The translations under genes and the position numbers were made by a program. A stretch of 64,000 nt of DNA, from assembly GCF_001015195.1 (NCBI RefSeq), contig NZ_LDES01000002.1, positions 1 to 64,000 of the forward strand, in the 5' to 3' direction. Below the pieces are notes generated by a model that was given only the letters and a program-made list of their open reading frames with translations, ran no database searches and was not told where the DNA came from. This DNA is from Sphingomonas sp. Y57. GTDB taxonomy: Bacteria > Pseudomonadota > Alphaproteobacteria > Sphingomonadales > Sphingomonadaceae. Shown one piece after another: positions 38,372 through 47,877 of the stretch (its first letter is position 1; the number at the start of each line of letters is the position of its first letter).

Positions 38372-40518
38372 AAGCCCTTGGCGCCCGTCCGCCAGAGCAC
38401 GAAGCTGTACATGTCGGCTGCCAGCGCGTCGCCCTGCGTGCGGGTCGATCCGACGCCATGGCCGGCATCGAAATCGACACGCAGCAGCACGGGATTGTCG
38501 CTGCTTGTCGCGGCCTGTAACCGGGCGGCGAATTTGGCGACATGCCAGGGGGCGACGCGTGGATCGGTGGCGCCGGTGACGCACAGGACGGCAGGATAGG
38601 GCGTAGCGTTTTTCACCGCCTGATAGCTGTCCATGTCATACATGATACGAAAGCTCCTGGCGTCGACCATGGGGCCCCATTCGTCGATGTCGGAGACGTT
38701 CTGCTCGGCGGTGTAGCGGATCGGGTTGGACCAGCCGACATTCGAGATGACGGCCGCAAACAGGTCGGGGCGCTCGGTCATCGCCCGGCCAACGGTGATG
38801 CCGCCCGCCGATGTGCCGGTGATCGCGAGCTGCTTCGGGCTGGTCACGCCGTCGGCGATCAGCGTCTCGCAAACCGAGATGAGATCACGCCAGCTGTTGG
38901 GCTTGGTCTCTTTCTGGCCCGCCTTGTGCCATTCCCGCCCATATTCGCCGCCGCCCCTGACATTAGCGTAGCAATAGGCTCCTCCGGCATCGAGAAAGGC
39001 AAGCAACCCGGCCGAAAAGCGCGGGGTCAGCGCGAATTGATAGGCGCCGTAGCCGGTAACGAGGGTGGGATTGGCGCCGTTTGCCGGCAGGCCCCGTCGG
39101 GACAGGACAGTATAGGGGATTTTCACCCCGTCCTTCGCGGTCGCGAAGCCGCGCCGCGCCTCATAGGGGCGGGTGTCGATCGGCGGGCGCGGAGTGATCC
39201 CGGTGTCAACCGCCTTTCCGGCGGCGTCCACCTGCCAGATACCGCTCGGCTGGAGCCATCCGGCGAGGTTGAGATAGGCACCGTCGCGGCTGGTGCTGGT
39301 GAAGACGCCGCTGATCGAGCCGTCGAAGGGGAGCGTGATGGCGGTCGCCGTGCCGTCGGTCAGCCGGACCAGCCGCTGGAGACCGCCGTCCATGATCCTG
39401 ACGAAAACGCCGTCGCGTGCTGCGTCGAGCTTTTCGATCACGGTCTCGCCCTGCGGCATAACCTCGCGTGCCGCGGCGAGGTCGGGCTTTGCGGCAGAGG
39501 TCAGGAGCACCCGGCCGCGGATCGCGTCACGGTTGGACAGCAAGTAGAGGTCGTCGCCGCTCATAGCGGCCGAAGTGACGATGTCGTCGAATCCGGCGAT
39601 CCTGACGAAGCCGGGCTTGCCGGCCAGGAGATCGGCCAGTCGGACCGACCACAGCGCGGCTTCGGGCCGGACATCGCCGACCCCGATGATCGCGATCTCC
39701 GAATTCTCACTGGTCAGGACGTAGGGAATCTGCAGCTCCTCCATCGGAATGTCCGCATGGAGGCTACGGCGTAGGATCACGGGGTCGGTCTTCGGATCGG
39801 TACCCAGCCGGTGGAGCCGGCATTCACCGTTCAGGTAGAATTGCGGCGTGCCGCGCTGGTTGACGAAGGCGATGTAAAAGAAGCCGCTACCATCGGGTAG
39901 CCAGCCGGTGACGCCATAATCCGTGTTCTCGATCTGCTCCGGCAGGACCGTGCCGTCCGCGACCTTCATGACGTGGAGGGTCGAGGCCTCGGAACCGGAA
40001 GCGGACAAGCCATAGACGAGATGACTGCCGTCGAAGCTTGGCTCCCACCAGTCGAGCGACATATGGGCGTCGCCCAGTTTCATCGTGGTCGGGTCGATCA
40101 GTACCCGTACCGCCCCGTCGGCGCCGCGCACCAGCAGCTTGTAATTGTCGGCACCGGCCGGGCGCTGCTCGTAGAAGATCAGGTCGCCGGCCGGTGCGAC
40201 CTTGCTGGTCAGCGCCGCGTCACCAGACAGTGCGGTGATGCGCCTCGCCAGTGCCGCCCGTCCCGGCAACGCATCCAGCAGGGCGCGGGTATGCGCGTTC
40301 TGGCCGCGCAGATAAGGCAACCAGTCGGCATCCTTGGGATTTTCCATCCAGCGATAATCGTCGGTGACCTTGGTCCCATAATAATCATCGATGACAGGTT
40401 CGACCCGCGCTTTGGGGGCGGCGGGAGCTCGCGCGGCGGAGGCCGGGGCGCTGCCGGCAAGTGCCAGCGTGGCGCCACCGGCGGCAAGCATCGTACGTCG
40501 ATCGATCGACAGGCTCAT
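38359..40518 (-). CDS. exported prolyl oligopeptidase (family S9)
   Basis: A 719-aa protein. The first 30 residues ([20 protein letters not shown]) look like a Tat signal. The N-terminal beta-propeller is followed by the alpha/beta hydrolase domain. The catalytic Ser is in [10 protein letters not shown] near residue 556, the Asp region is DPRVAPWH and the His is in [10 protein letters not shown]. It cleaves short peptides after proline or basic residues in the periplasm. Family is sure, specificity is not. It is a single gene. Confidence 0.93.
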   Translation of the reverse strand: MSLSIDRRTMLAAGGATLALAGSAPASAARAPAAPKARVEPVIDDYYGTKVTDDYRWMENPKDADWLPYLRGQNAHTRALLDALPGRAALARRITALSGDAALTSKVAPAGDLIFYEQRPAGADNYKLLVRGADGAVRVLIDPTTMKLGDAHMSLDWWEPSFDGSHLVYGLSASGSEASTLHVMKVADGTVLPEQIENTDYGVTGWLPDGSGFFYIAFVNQRGTPQFYLNGECRLHRLGTDPKTDPVILRRSLHADIPMEELQIPYVLTSENSEIAIIGVGDVRPEAALWSVRLADLLAGKPGFVRIAGFDDIVTSAAMSGDDLYLLSNRDAIRGRVLLTSAAKPDLAAAREVMPQGETVIEKLDAARDGVFVRIMDGGLQRLVRLTDGTATAITLPFDGSISGVFTSTSRDGAYLNLAGWLQPSGIWQVDAAGKAVDTGITPRPPIDTRPYEARRGFATAKDGVKIPYTVLSRRGLPANGANPTLVTGYGAYQFALTPRFSAGLLAFLDAGGAYCYANVRGGGEYGREWHKAGQKETKPNSWRDLISVCETLIADGVTSPKQLAITGTSAGGITVGRAMTERPDLFAAVISNVGWSNPIRYTAEQNVSDIDEWGPMVDARSFRIMYDMDSYQAVKNATPYPAVLCVTGATDPRVAPWHVAKFAARLQAATSSDNPVLLRVDFDAGHGVGSTRTQGDALAADMYSFVLWRTGAKGFQPV

Positions 40519-40702
40519 GGCTATCCCCCTGCGTGAAAGGCGGGTGGAGTGTGCGGCCGTCGCGGATCGCTGGCAAGGGCGGTCCGGCGTGGGCGCATGG
40601 CCCGGCTAGGGATGCCAGCCGTAACGAATTAGCTTGCAGCGGCCGGCAAAGCTGCCCAATCATGACCATGGGGCGGGCGGCACCTTGAAAGGAAGGTTGT
40701 CG

Positions 40703-41323
40703 ATGGCTTCCACGCGCACAGGCCTCGTCGAACGGGCCAAGAATATCCTGGTTACGCCGAAGACCGAATGGCCCGTCATCGACGGCGAGCCGTCGACGAT
40801 CGGCGATATCTACAAGAATTATGTGCTCGTCCTCGCGGCGATCCCGGCGATCTGCACCTTCATCGGCAGCTCGCTGTTCGGCTATTCGGTGCTGGGGGTC
40901 GCCTTCCGCGTGCCGATCGTCACGGCGTTGTCGTCGGCAATCGTCAGCTACGCCCTGTCGCTGATCAGCATCTATGTGCTCGGCATGATCATCGACGCGC
41001 TGGCCTCGAGCTTCGGCGGCACGCGCAGTCCGGTGCAGGCGTTCAAGGTCGCGGCCTATTCGAACACCGCCGGATGGGTGGCCGGTATCCTTACGATCCT
41101 TCCGCAGCTCGCGCTGATCGCTGCGCTGCTCAGCCTCTACGGCTTCTACCTGCTCTATCTGGGGCTGCCGGTGCTGATGAAGGCGCCGAAGGAGAAGGCG
41201 CTCGCCTATACGATCGTCACCGTGATCGCCGCGATCATCCTGTTCGTCGTGGTCGGCGCAATCGTTGGCGCAGTGGGCAGCATATTCACGCCCGTCATGC
41301 CGGTCGGCGCCCACGTCCTGTAG
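40703..41323 (+). CDS. Yip1-family inner-membrane protein
   Basis: A 206-aa protein starting MASTRTGLVERAKNILVTPK after GGAAGG. The N-terminus LVERAKNILVTPKTEWPVID and five hydrophobic helices fit the bacterial Yip1/DUF1282-like family. Function unknown. It is followed by a shared hairpin and the convergent TonB receptor. Confidence 0.85.
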   Translation: MASTRTGLVERAKNILVTPKTEWPVIDGEPSTIGDIYKNYVLVLAAIPAICTFIGSSLFGYSVLGVAFRVPIVTALSSAIVSYALSLISIYVLGMIIDALASSFGGTRSPVQAFKVAAYSNTAGWVAGILTILPQLALIAALLSLYGFYLLYLGLPVLMKAPKEKALAYTIVTVIAAIILFVVVGAIVGAVGSIFTPVMPVGAHVL

Positions 41324-41353
41324 GGCGGGATCAGCATCGTAATGAGGAAGAAA

Positions 41354-41378
41354 GGGCCCGGCCGGAGAAGCCGGGCCC
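41354..41378 (-). terminator. terminator of the TonB receptor gene
   Basis: A 9-bp stem (GGGCCCGGC / GCCGGGCCC), loop 7 nt, with TTTCTTCC on the minus strand after it. Confidence 0.7.
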
Positions 41379-41384
41379 CCAACA

Positions 41385-43796
41385 TCAGAACTGGTAGTTC
41401 AGGCTGAACACTGCCGAGCGGGTCGGCGCGGGCTGCGCCCAGCTGCCGCCCACGGCATTGCGCACCGTCGTCACATATTTCTCGTTGGTGAAGTTCTGGA
41501 CGTTCACCTGGGCCTTGAACTGTGGCGTGATCGGATAGGCCGCCATTAAGCGGTGGATCGTGTAGCTCGGCACCCGGTAGCCGACATAATTGCCGGCGGC
41601 GAGCTGCGCGAGCGTCGGCTGGTTGAGCAGGAAGCTGCCCTGGTGGGTCAGGCCGTAGCCGAGCTCGAGCCCGAAGCCGAAGCGGTAGGTGGTGAACAGG
41701 CTGCCCGAATGCTTCGGCGTGTTGGTCAGCGAATAGCCGCGCGTCGGATCGGGGAAGGCGGCGCTGTTGCCGCAGCCCGTCGCCCCGGGATTGGCGAGGC
41801 AGAAGTTCGACACGCCCTGCAGGATCTTCGACTTCAGGTACATGTAATTGGCCGAGATCGTCCAGTTGGCGGTGACGTTGCCCGACGCACCGAGCGACAG
41901 GCCCTCCACCCGCTGGCCGCCGTCGAGGGTCTGGTCGGGCAGGGTCGGATCGTTCGAGTTCACCTTGATCGAGTTGCGTTCGTTGCGGAAGATCGCGGCG
42001 GTCAGCAGCAGCCGGGCGTCGAACAGGTCCGCCTTGGCGCCGATCTCGTAATTCTCGGTCGTCTCTGGCTTCAACCGGCAATTGGCGGCGGAGCAGGCGC
42101 CGTCGACCGAGGCCTTGGACGGCAGCTTCGAATTGCCATAGGCGATGTAGAGGCTGGTGTTCGGCGTCGGCTTCACCACCGCCCCGACGCGGTAGGAGAA
42201 GAGCTTGTCGCTGAAGTTGAACGGTCCGGTCGCGGTGTTGAGGTCGCCGAGATTGGCGGCCCCCGCCGTGGTGACGTAGCTGAGCGTCCGGTTCGATCCC
42301 TTGACGTCCTCATAGCGTATGCCGCCGTTGATCTCGAACCAGTCGGCGAACTTCACCGTGTCGAACAGATAGGCGGCATAGCTCCGCTGCGTGCCGAAGT
42401 TGCGGCTTGTCAGGATGAAGTTGATCGGGCCGTTATAGGTGTTGTTGCCATAGGCGAAGCCCGCCGGGCCCTGGACCACGGCCTCGGGGTTGGAAATGCT
42501 GACCAGCGGGAACGCCGGGGTCGAGCCGTCGGCGTTGCGCGGCAGCGTGCCTTGCCTCTGATAATAATCCTCCCACAGCGCCGAGACGCCGACCACCAGC
42601 GAATGCTCGATGCCGCCGGTGTCGAACCGGGCGCTAAGGTCGGTCTGGCTATAGTGGGTCTCATTGGTGATGAAGCGCTGCACGCCGCGGCCGCCGGTGG
42701 GGAGGTAATAGCCCGCGGGCACGGTGGCCGGGCAGGCGGCCGCGACGCCGTTGATGTCCAGCGGCTGCAGCCCGGTCGATGCCAGGCAGAAGGTGCCGTT
42801 CGGCTGGCTGGTGATCGTGTTCTGACGGATCTTCTCGTAGCGGGTGAGGTTGCGGATGCTCACCTTGTCGCTGAACGCGTGGCTGAAGATCGCCTGCAGT
42901 GCGTTGGTCTTGCTGTTCTGCTGGTCGAGATTGGCGAAGCCATAATAGCCGCTGCGGTCGAAATCGTCGAGGAAGCCGCCATTATTGGCATAATAGCGCA
43001 ACCCATATTGCGGCATCGCCTTGTCGTCGAGATGCTCGGCCTGGAGGGTCAGGCTGGTCGGCCCGTCGATGCCGATGGTGATGGCCGGCGCGATGCCCCA
43101 GCGCTTGTAGTCCTCGACATCGCGGCCGGGCACGTCGTTCTCGTGATAGACCGCGTTGATGCGCACCGCGATCAGGTCGTTGAGCCGCTGGTTGGTGTCG
43201 ACGGTCGCGCGATAATAATTGTCGGTGCCGATACCCGCACTCAGCACGGTATGGTCGTCGGCCAGCGGGCGCTTGGTCACCAGGTTGATCGTGCCCGCGA
43301 CCGAGCCGCCGCCGTTCATCACCGAATTGGCGCCGTTGGTCACCTCGACCTGCTCGATATTGTAGACCTCGTTGCGGTTGAGGAACGCGCCCGAGCGGAC
43401 CCCGTCGACGGTGACGTCGTTCTTGGCGTCCTGGCCGCGCAGGATGATGCGGTCGCCATAGCCGAAACCGCCTTCGCCGGCGCCGAAGGTGATGCCAGGC
43501 ACGGTGCTGAGCACGTCGCGCAGCGTCAACAGGTTCTGCTGCTGAATCGTCGCCTTGTTGATGACGGTGATGGTCTGCGGCGTGTCGAGCAGCGGCCGGG
43601 TATATTTGGGCGATTCAGGCCGCTCGACCTTCGGCGATGCTTCGTCGATCGCGGTTGCGCTGACGGCCATGCCGCCGAGCCGCTTTTCGCCGTCCGGTGC
43701 ATTGTCCGCGGTCTGCGCCGAAGCCGGCGCGCTTGCGATGAAACCGATGCAGGCCAGCGCCAGAAAGCTGCCTCCCGTCCTATCACTGTTGATCAT
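41385..43796 (-). CDS. TonB-dependent catecholate siderophore receptor
   Basis: An 803-aa outer-membrane receptor with a signal peptide ending at ASAQ. The plug region has DTPQTITVINKATIQQQN, a LRDVLSTVPGIT segment, and NGGGSVAGTINLVTKRP. The protein ends in the beta-barrel signature SLNYQF. It resembles Fiu/CirA-type catecholate receptors. It has strong Fur-box sequences in its promoter, so it is iron-repressed. Substrate (catecholate siderophore) is inferred from the family. Confidence 0.93.
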   Translation of the reverse strand: MINSDRTGGSFLALACIGFIASAPASAQTADNAPDGEKRLGGMAVSATAIDEASPKVERPESPKYTRPLLDTPQTITVINKATIQQQNLLTLRDVLSTVPGITFGAGEGGFGYGDRIILRGQDAKNDVTVDGVRSGAFLNRNEVYNIEQVEVTNGANSVMNGGGSVAGTINLVTKRPLADDHTVLSAGIGTDNYYRATVDTNQRLNDLIAVRINAVYHENDVPGRDVEDYKRWGIAPAITIGIDGPTSLTLQAEHLDDKAMPQYGLRYYANNGGFLDDFDRSGYYGFANLDQQNSKTNALQAIFSHAFSDKVSIRNLTRYEKIRQNTITSQPNGTFCLASTGLQPLDINGVAAACPATVPAGYYLPTGGRGVQRFITNETHYSQTDLSARFDTGGIEHSLVVGVSALWEDYYQRQGTLPRNADGSTPAFPLVSISNPEAVVQGPAGFAYGNNTYNGPINFILTSRNFGTQRSYAAYLFDTVKFADWFEINGGIRYEDVKGSNRTLSYVTTAGAANLGDLNTATGPFNFSDKLFSYRVGAVVKPTPNTSLYIAYGNSKLPSKASVDGACSAANCRLKPETTENYEIGAKADLFDARLLLTAAIFRNERNSIKVNSNDPTLPDQTLDGGQRVEGLSLGASGNVTANWTISANYMYLKSKILQGVSNFCLANPGATGCGNSAAFPDPTRGYSLTNTPKHSGSLFTTYRFGFGLELGYGLTHQGSFLLNQPTLAQLAAGNYVGYRVPSYTIHRLMAAYPITPQFKAQVNVQNFTNEKYVTTVRNAVGGSWAQPAPTRSAVFSLNYQF

Positions 43797-43865
43797 TGCG
43801 GTCCTTCCCTGTCGTTACGTGTCAGGGCGACTATCGCTATTGAAAACGAATCGCAAATTTATTCT

Positions 43866-43884
43866 AAGAATGATTCTCATTTAC
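43866..43884 (-). promoter_or_regulatory. Fur box of the TonB receptor gene
   Basis: On the minus strand GTAAATGAGAATCATTCTT matches the 19-bp Fur consensus at 14 positions. A second, weaker AT-rich block (GCGATTCGTTTTCAATAG) follows toward the gene. Confidence 0.8.
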
Positions 43885-44049
43885 AGAACGGTGCGCGGTC
43901 ATGCTGTGCGCCGCACCGCAGGCGCGGTTTGCAATCACTTCTGCTGGAGGATGGGGTAGGGCCGGCTGAGCCGGGCCCTGCGGCGCCTGCGGCTGAGGGA
44001 CGTGGAAATCTCAGCCGTCTTCGCCAGCCGGGCTCCTGAGCATAACTAG

Positions 44050-44075
44050 TGAGAATGATTTGTAATAAAATAATC
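44050..44075. promoter_or_regulatory. second, weaker Fur-like AT-rich site in the 43797-44190 gap
   Basis: TGAGAATGATTTGTAATAAA plus AATAATC resembles a Fur site but matches only about half the consensus. The 394-bp gap from 43797 to 44190 holds this site, the Fur box at 43866, a GC-rich stretch and half a CGTCAT-type repeat near 44130. I see no gene in it. Confidence 0.35.
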
Positions 44076-44190
44076 TGCGGGACACAGGGCGGCCACAGGA
44101 GGCCGAGACCGTCCGTGGCCGTGGGGCCCGCTCGTGCCGGAATGACGAGGTGGTGGGATGATCGAGGGGGCTCGATCGAATCCGGGGGCC

Positions 44191-45183
44191 CTAGAAGCCG
44201 ATCCAGCGGGCAAGCAGCGCCCGTGCGCATCCGTCGTCGATCGCGTCGGCGGCGACGATGATGCCGTCGGCCCAGCCGGCGACGCGGCCGGCGACGATCA
44301 GCGCGGCGGCGGCGTTGAGCAGCACCGCGTCGCGATAGGCGCCGGCCTCACCGTCGAGCAGGCGGCCGAGGGCTGCGCCGTTATAGGTGGCGTCGCCGCC
44401 GCGGATCGCGTCGAGCGGATGGCGCGGCAGGCCCGCCGCCTCAGGCTCGAACCGTTCGAGTCCGCTGCCGATTGCGCCCAGCCGGATAATGCTGCTTGGC
44501 CCGCCGATCGACAGCTCGTCGAGCGGCTCGTCGCCCGAAACCATCATCGCCGCGTCGCAGCCGAGCCGGTCTAGCGCGCCGGCATAGGTCGACAGATAGT
44601 CGGGCCGGGCGACGCCGATGAGCTGGCGGCGGACCCCGGCCGGGTTGCAGATCGGCCCGGTCAGGTTGAAGATCGTCCGCCGGCCGATCCGCTTGCGGAC
44701 CGGGCCGAGCGGCTTGAGCGCTGGATGGTGCTTCTGCGCGAACAGGAAGCAGATGCCGATCTCGTTCAGGCTCGCCTCGGCGCGATCGGAAGCGCGATCG
44801 AGATCGAGGCCGAGAGCCTCCAGCGTGTCGGCCGCCCCCGCCTTGGACGAGGCCGCGCGGTTGCCATGCTTGGCGACCGGTACCCCTGCCGCGGCCACGA
44901 CGATCGCCACCGCGGTCGACACGTTGAGGCTGTGCGCTCCGTCGCCGCCGGTACCGCAGACGTCGATCGCCTCGGCCGGCGCCGTCACCGGGATCATCCG
45001 CTCGCGCATCGCCGCGGCCGCTCCGGCGATCTCGGCGCTGGTCTCGTCGCGCGCGCTCATGCCGTCAAGGAAGGCGACCAGGCTCTCCTCGTCATGGGCG
45101 CCGTCGAGGATCGCCGCGAACACCTCATGGGCGTCGTGCTGGTCGAGCGGGACGCGGGGATCGGGCAGGGGCGTCCGGGCCAA
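44191..45183 (-). CDS. trpD: anthranilate phosphoribosyltransferase
   Basis: A 330-aa TrpD. The PRPP loop VCGTGGDGAHSLNVST is present near residues 75-90, with KHGNRAASSKAGAADTLEAL and FNLTGPICNPAG. It attaches phosphoribose to anthranilate. trpG ends 2 bp upstream of the trpD start, so the pair is one operon. trpC is 6.4 kb away instead of following it. Confidence 0.96.
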   Translation of the reverse strand: MARTPLPDPRVPLDQHDAHEVFAAILDGAHDEESLVAFLDGMSARDETSAEIAGAAAAMRERMIPVTAPAEAIDVCGTGGDGAHSLNVSTAVAIVVAAAGVPVAKHGNRAASSKAGAADTLEALGLDLDRASDRAEASLNEIGICFLFAQKHHPALKPLGPVRKRIGRRTIFNLTGPICNPAGVRRQLIGVARPDYLSTYAGALDRLGCDAAMMVSGDEPLDELSIGGPSSIIRLGAIGSGLERFEPEAAGLPRHPLDAIRGGDATYNGAALGRLLDGEAGAYRDAVLLNAAAALIVAGRVAGWADGIIVAADAIDDGCARALLARWIGF

Positions 45184-45185
45184 GG

Positions 45186-45779
45186 TCAGGCGCGCTCCTT
45201 CACCGCGATGCCGGCGCCGCGCATGAAGTTGGCGAGCATCGCGTGACCATGTTCGGTGGCGATGCTCTCGGGATGGAACTGGACGCCGTGGATCGGAAGC
45301 GTCGCGTGGCGCACGCCCATCACCTGTCCGTCGGGGGTGCGCGCATTGATCACCAGCTCGGCCGGCATGTCCTCTTCCGGCACGACCAGCGAATGGTAGC
45401 GGGTGGCGGTGAACGGGGAGGGCAGGCCCTCGAACAGGCCGGTGCCGTCGTGGAGGATCGGACTGGTCTTGCCGTGCATCAGCTCGGGCGCGCGGATCAC
45501 CCGGCCGCCGAAATACTGGCCGATCGACTGATGGCCCAGGCAGACGCCGAGCAGCGGCCGCCCCGCCGCGGCGCAGGCGCCGACCAGCTCGAGCGAGATG
45601 CCCGCCTCGTTCGGAGTGCAGGGACCGGGGGAGATCAGGAACGCCTCCGCCCCGCTCGACATCGCCTGGCCGACGCCGATCGCGTCGTTGCGGACGACCT
45701 CGACCTCGGCGCCCAGTTCCATCAGATAATGGACCAGGTTCCAGGTGAAGCTGTCATAATTGTCGATGACGAGGATCAT
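45186..45779 (-). CDS. trpG: anthranilate/aminodeoxychorismate synthase, glutamine amidotransferase subunit
   Basis: A 197-aa class I glutamine amidotransferase starting [15 protein letters not shown]. Catalytic Cys is in [10 protein letters not shown] and the His/Glu pair is in [11 protein letters not shown]. It supplies ammonia to TrpE and perhaps to PabB for folate. An in-frame extension of 9 codons upstream is ignored. Operon with trpD. Confidence 0.95.
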   Translation of the reverse strand: MILVIDNYDSFTWNLVHYLMELGAEVEVVRNDAIGVGQAMSSGAEAFLISPGPCTPNEAGISLELVGACAAAGRPLLGVCLGHQSIGQYFGGRVIRAPELMHGKTSPILHDGTGLFEGLPSPFTATRYHSLVVPEEDMPAELVINARTPDGQVMGVRHATLPIHGVQFHPESIATEHGHAMLANFMRGAGIAVKERA

Positions 45780-45834
45780 GCGCCCGGCCTGTAGCGCCTC
45801 CGCCATGCGGGCGGAACAATTTTATCTTCCTTAT

Positions 45835-45923
45835 CGTCATCCTGGCGAAAGCCGGGATCTCTCTCCCTTCTGTCCCGTCGGCTGGAGGAGGGCAGGGAGA
45901 TCCCGGCTTTCGCCGGGATGACG
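45835..45923. repeat. palindromic CGTCAT repeat, 27-bp arms
   Basis: Left arm 45835-45861 and right arm 45897-45923 are inverted copies with one mismatch (CGTCATCCTGGCGAAAGCCG start). Same family as 55057-55148. It lies between divergent trpG and the S15 hydrolase gene. Confidence 0.85.
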
Positions 45924-45964
45924 ATCGAGATAGCGTCGTATCATATCCCCTTCGGAGTGCTTCC

Positions 45965-47848
45965 ATGACCAAGCGACATATTCTCGGCGCGGTGGCGCTT
46001 GTCGCATTTGCCGCCGTCGCGGTCGCCCAGACCCCGCCGATGACGCCCGACATTCCCGTCAAGGCGTTCGACGCGGTGACGCCGCAGGCCGACTATGTCC
46101 GGCGCGAGGTGATGATCCCGATGCGCGACGGCAAGAAGCTGTTCACCGTGATCGTCATGCGCAAGGGCACCAACAACGCGCCGATCCTGCTGACCCGCAC
46201 CCCCTATAACGCCGCCAAGACGACCAGCCGCAATCCGAGCCAGAAGATCGAGGAGATATTGCCGATCGCCGATGCCGAGTTCGTCGACGACGGCTATATC
46301 CGCGTCTACCAGGACGTGCGCGGGCGCAACGGGTCCGAAGGCGACTATGTGATGAACCGGCCGCTGCGCGGGCCGCTCAACCAGACGAGAGTCGACCATG
46401 CGACCGACGCCTGGGACACGATCGACTGGCTGGTGAAGAACCTGCCCGAAAGCAACGGGCGGGTCGGCATGACGGGCTCCTCCTATCCCGGCTTTACCAC
46501 GCTGATGGCGACGATCGATCCGCATCCGGCGCTGCGCGCAGTGGTGCCGATGAGCCCGATGGTCGACGGCTGGATGGGCGACGACTGGTTCCACAACGGC
46601 GCCTTTCGCCAGAACAGCTATGATTATCTGACCGGCCAGATGGCGTCGAAGGACGACGGCGATCCTGTCGCGTCAGGCACAGGTGACCGCTACGCGCTGT
46701 GGCTGAAGGCGGGGTCGGCCGGCGACTATGCCCGCGCCTACGGGCTCGACGTCTTCCCGGTCGCGCGCAAGATGGCCGAGCATCCCGCCTATGACGATTA
46801 TTGGCGCGAGCAGGCGGTCGACAGGCTGCTCGCCGCGCGGCCCTTCACCGTGCCGATGATGCTGGTCGTCGGCCAGTGGGACCAGGAGGACAGCTATGGC
46901 GCGCCGGCGGTCTATCGCGCGCTGAAGCCGAAGGACAAGGACGGGCGGCTTCACCTCGTCGTCGGGCCCTGGCGGCACAGCGGGGTCAACTATGACGGTT
47001 CGTCGCTCGGCCCGCTGCGTTTCACCGGCGACACCGCGCTGCAGTTTCGCCGCGACGTGATGAAGCCATTCCTCGACCAGTATCTCAAGAGCGGCGGGCC
47101 GCGCGTCTCGATCGCGCCGGTGCTGACCTATGACAGCGGGCGCAACCGCTGGCAGGCGACCGCGGCGATCTTCGACGCCAGGCTGAAGCCGCTCTACTTC
47201 CAGGCCGGGGCGACGCTCGACTGGAACAGGGCGGACGCGGCCGGCAAGGACGACTATGTCTCCGACCCCGCCAAGCCGGTGCCCTTCCTGCCGCGTCCGA
47301 TCGACTGGGACAGCGCCGACGTCTGGAAGCCCTGGCTGGTTGCCGACCAGCGCTTCGCCGACGGGCGACCCGACGTGCTGACCTACGTCACCGAACCGCT
47401 CGCCGCCCCGGTCCACATCCTCGGCCGGCCCATGGTCGACCTGTTCGCGGCGACCAGCGGCACCGATAGCGACTGGGTGGTCAAGCTGATCGACGTCTAT
47501 CCCGACGAGATGAGCGCCGAGCCCAGGCTGGCCGGCTATCAGCTCGGCATCGGCATGGAGATCTTCCGCGGCCGCTATGTCGACGGCTTCGACAAGCCAC
47601 GCGCGCTGCAGCCCGGCAAGGCGGAAAATTACCGGTTCGAACTGCCGACCGTGAACCACAGCTTCATGCCCGGCCACCGCATCATGGTGCAGGTCCAGTC
47701 GAGCTGGTTCCCGCTCTACGATCGCAACCCGCAAAGCTATGTCGCGAACATCTTCGACGCAAAGCCCGGCGATTATCGGAAGGCGACCCAGAGCATCCTG
47801 ACCGGCGGGGCCAGCGCCAGCGCGATCCTGCTGCCGGTGATCGACTGA
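45965..47848 (+). CDS. exported CocE/NonD-type X-Pro or ester hydrolase (S15-like)
   Basis: A 627-aa protein with a Sec signal (GAVALVAFAAVAVAQ). The catalytic Ser is in GMTGSSYPGF near residue 174. RDGKKLF, DVRGRNGSEG and the C-terminal HSFMPGHRIMVQVQSS region match the CocE/alpha-amino acid ester hydrolase family with a jelly-roll C-domain. It would hydrolyse acyl-amino esters or X-Pro peptides in the periplasm. It precedes an amine oxidase gene by 29 bp and may be cotranscribed with it. Confidence 0.9.
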   Translation: MTKRHILGAVALVAFAAVAVAQTPPMTPDIPVKAFDAVTPQADYVRREVMIPMRDGKKLFTVIVMRKGTNNAPILLTRTPYNAAKTTSRNPSQKIEEILPIADAEFVDDGYIRVYQDVRGRNGSEGDYVMNRPLRGPLNQTRVDHATDAWDTIDWLVKNLPESNGRVGMTGSSYPGFTTLMATIDPHPALRAVVPMSPMVDGWMGDDWFHNGAFRQNSYDYLTGQMASKDDGDPVASGTGDRYALWLKAGSAGDYARAYGLDVFPVARKMAEHPAYDDYWREQAVDRLLAARPFTVPMMLVVGQWDQEDSYGAPAVYRALKPKDKDGRLHLVVGPWRHSGVNYDGSSLGPLRFTGDTALQFRRDVMKPFLDQYLKSGGPRVSIAPVLTYDSGRNRWQATAAIFDARLKPLYFQAGATLDWNRADAAGKDDYVSDPAKPVPFLPRPIDWDSADVWKPWLVADQRFADGRPDVLTYVTEPLAAPVHILGRPMVDLFAATSGTDSDWVVKLIDVYPDEMSAEPRLAGYQLGIGMEIFRGRYVDGFDKPRALQPGKAENYRFELPTVNHSFMPGHRIMVQVQSSWFPLYDRNPQSYVANIFDAKPGDYRKATQSILTGGASASAILLPVID

Positions 47849-47877
47849 ACAGAACCGCGTTCGTGCGTTGAGCAGGC

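Noticed and set aside
36980-38584. N-terminal extension of trpC to 534 codons
   Set aside because: The extension runs antisense through the ATPase gene; trpC starts normally at 37774.
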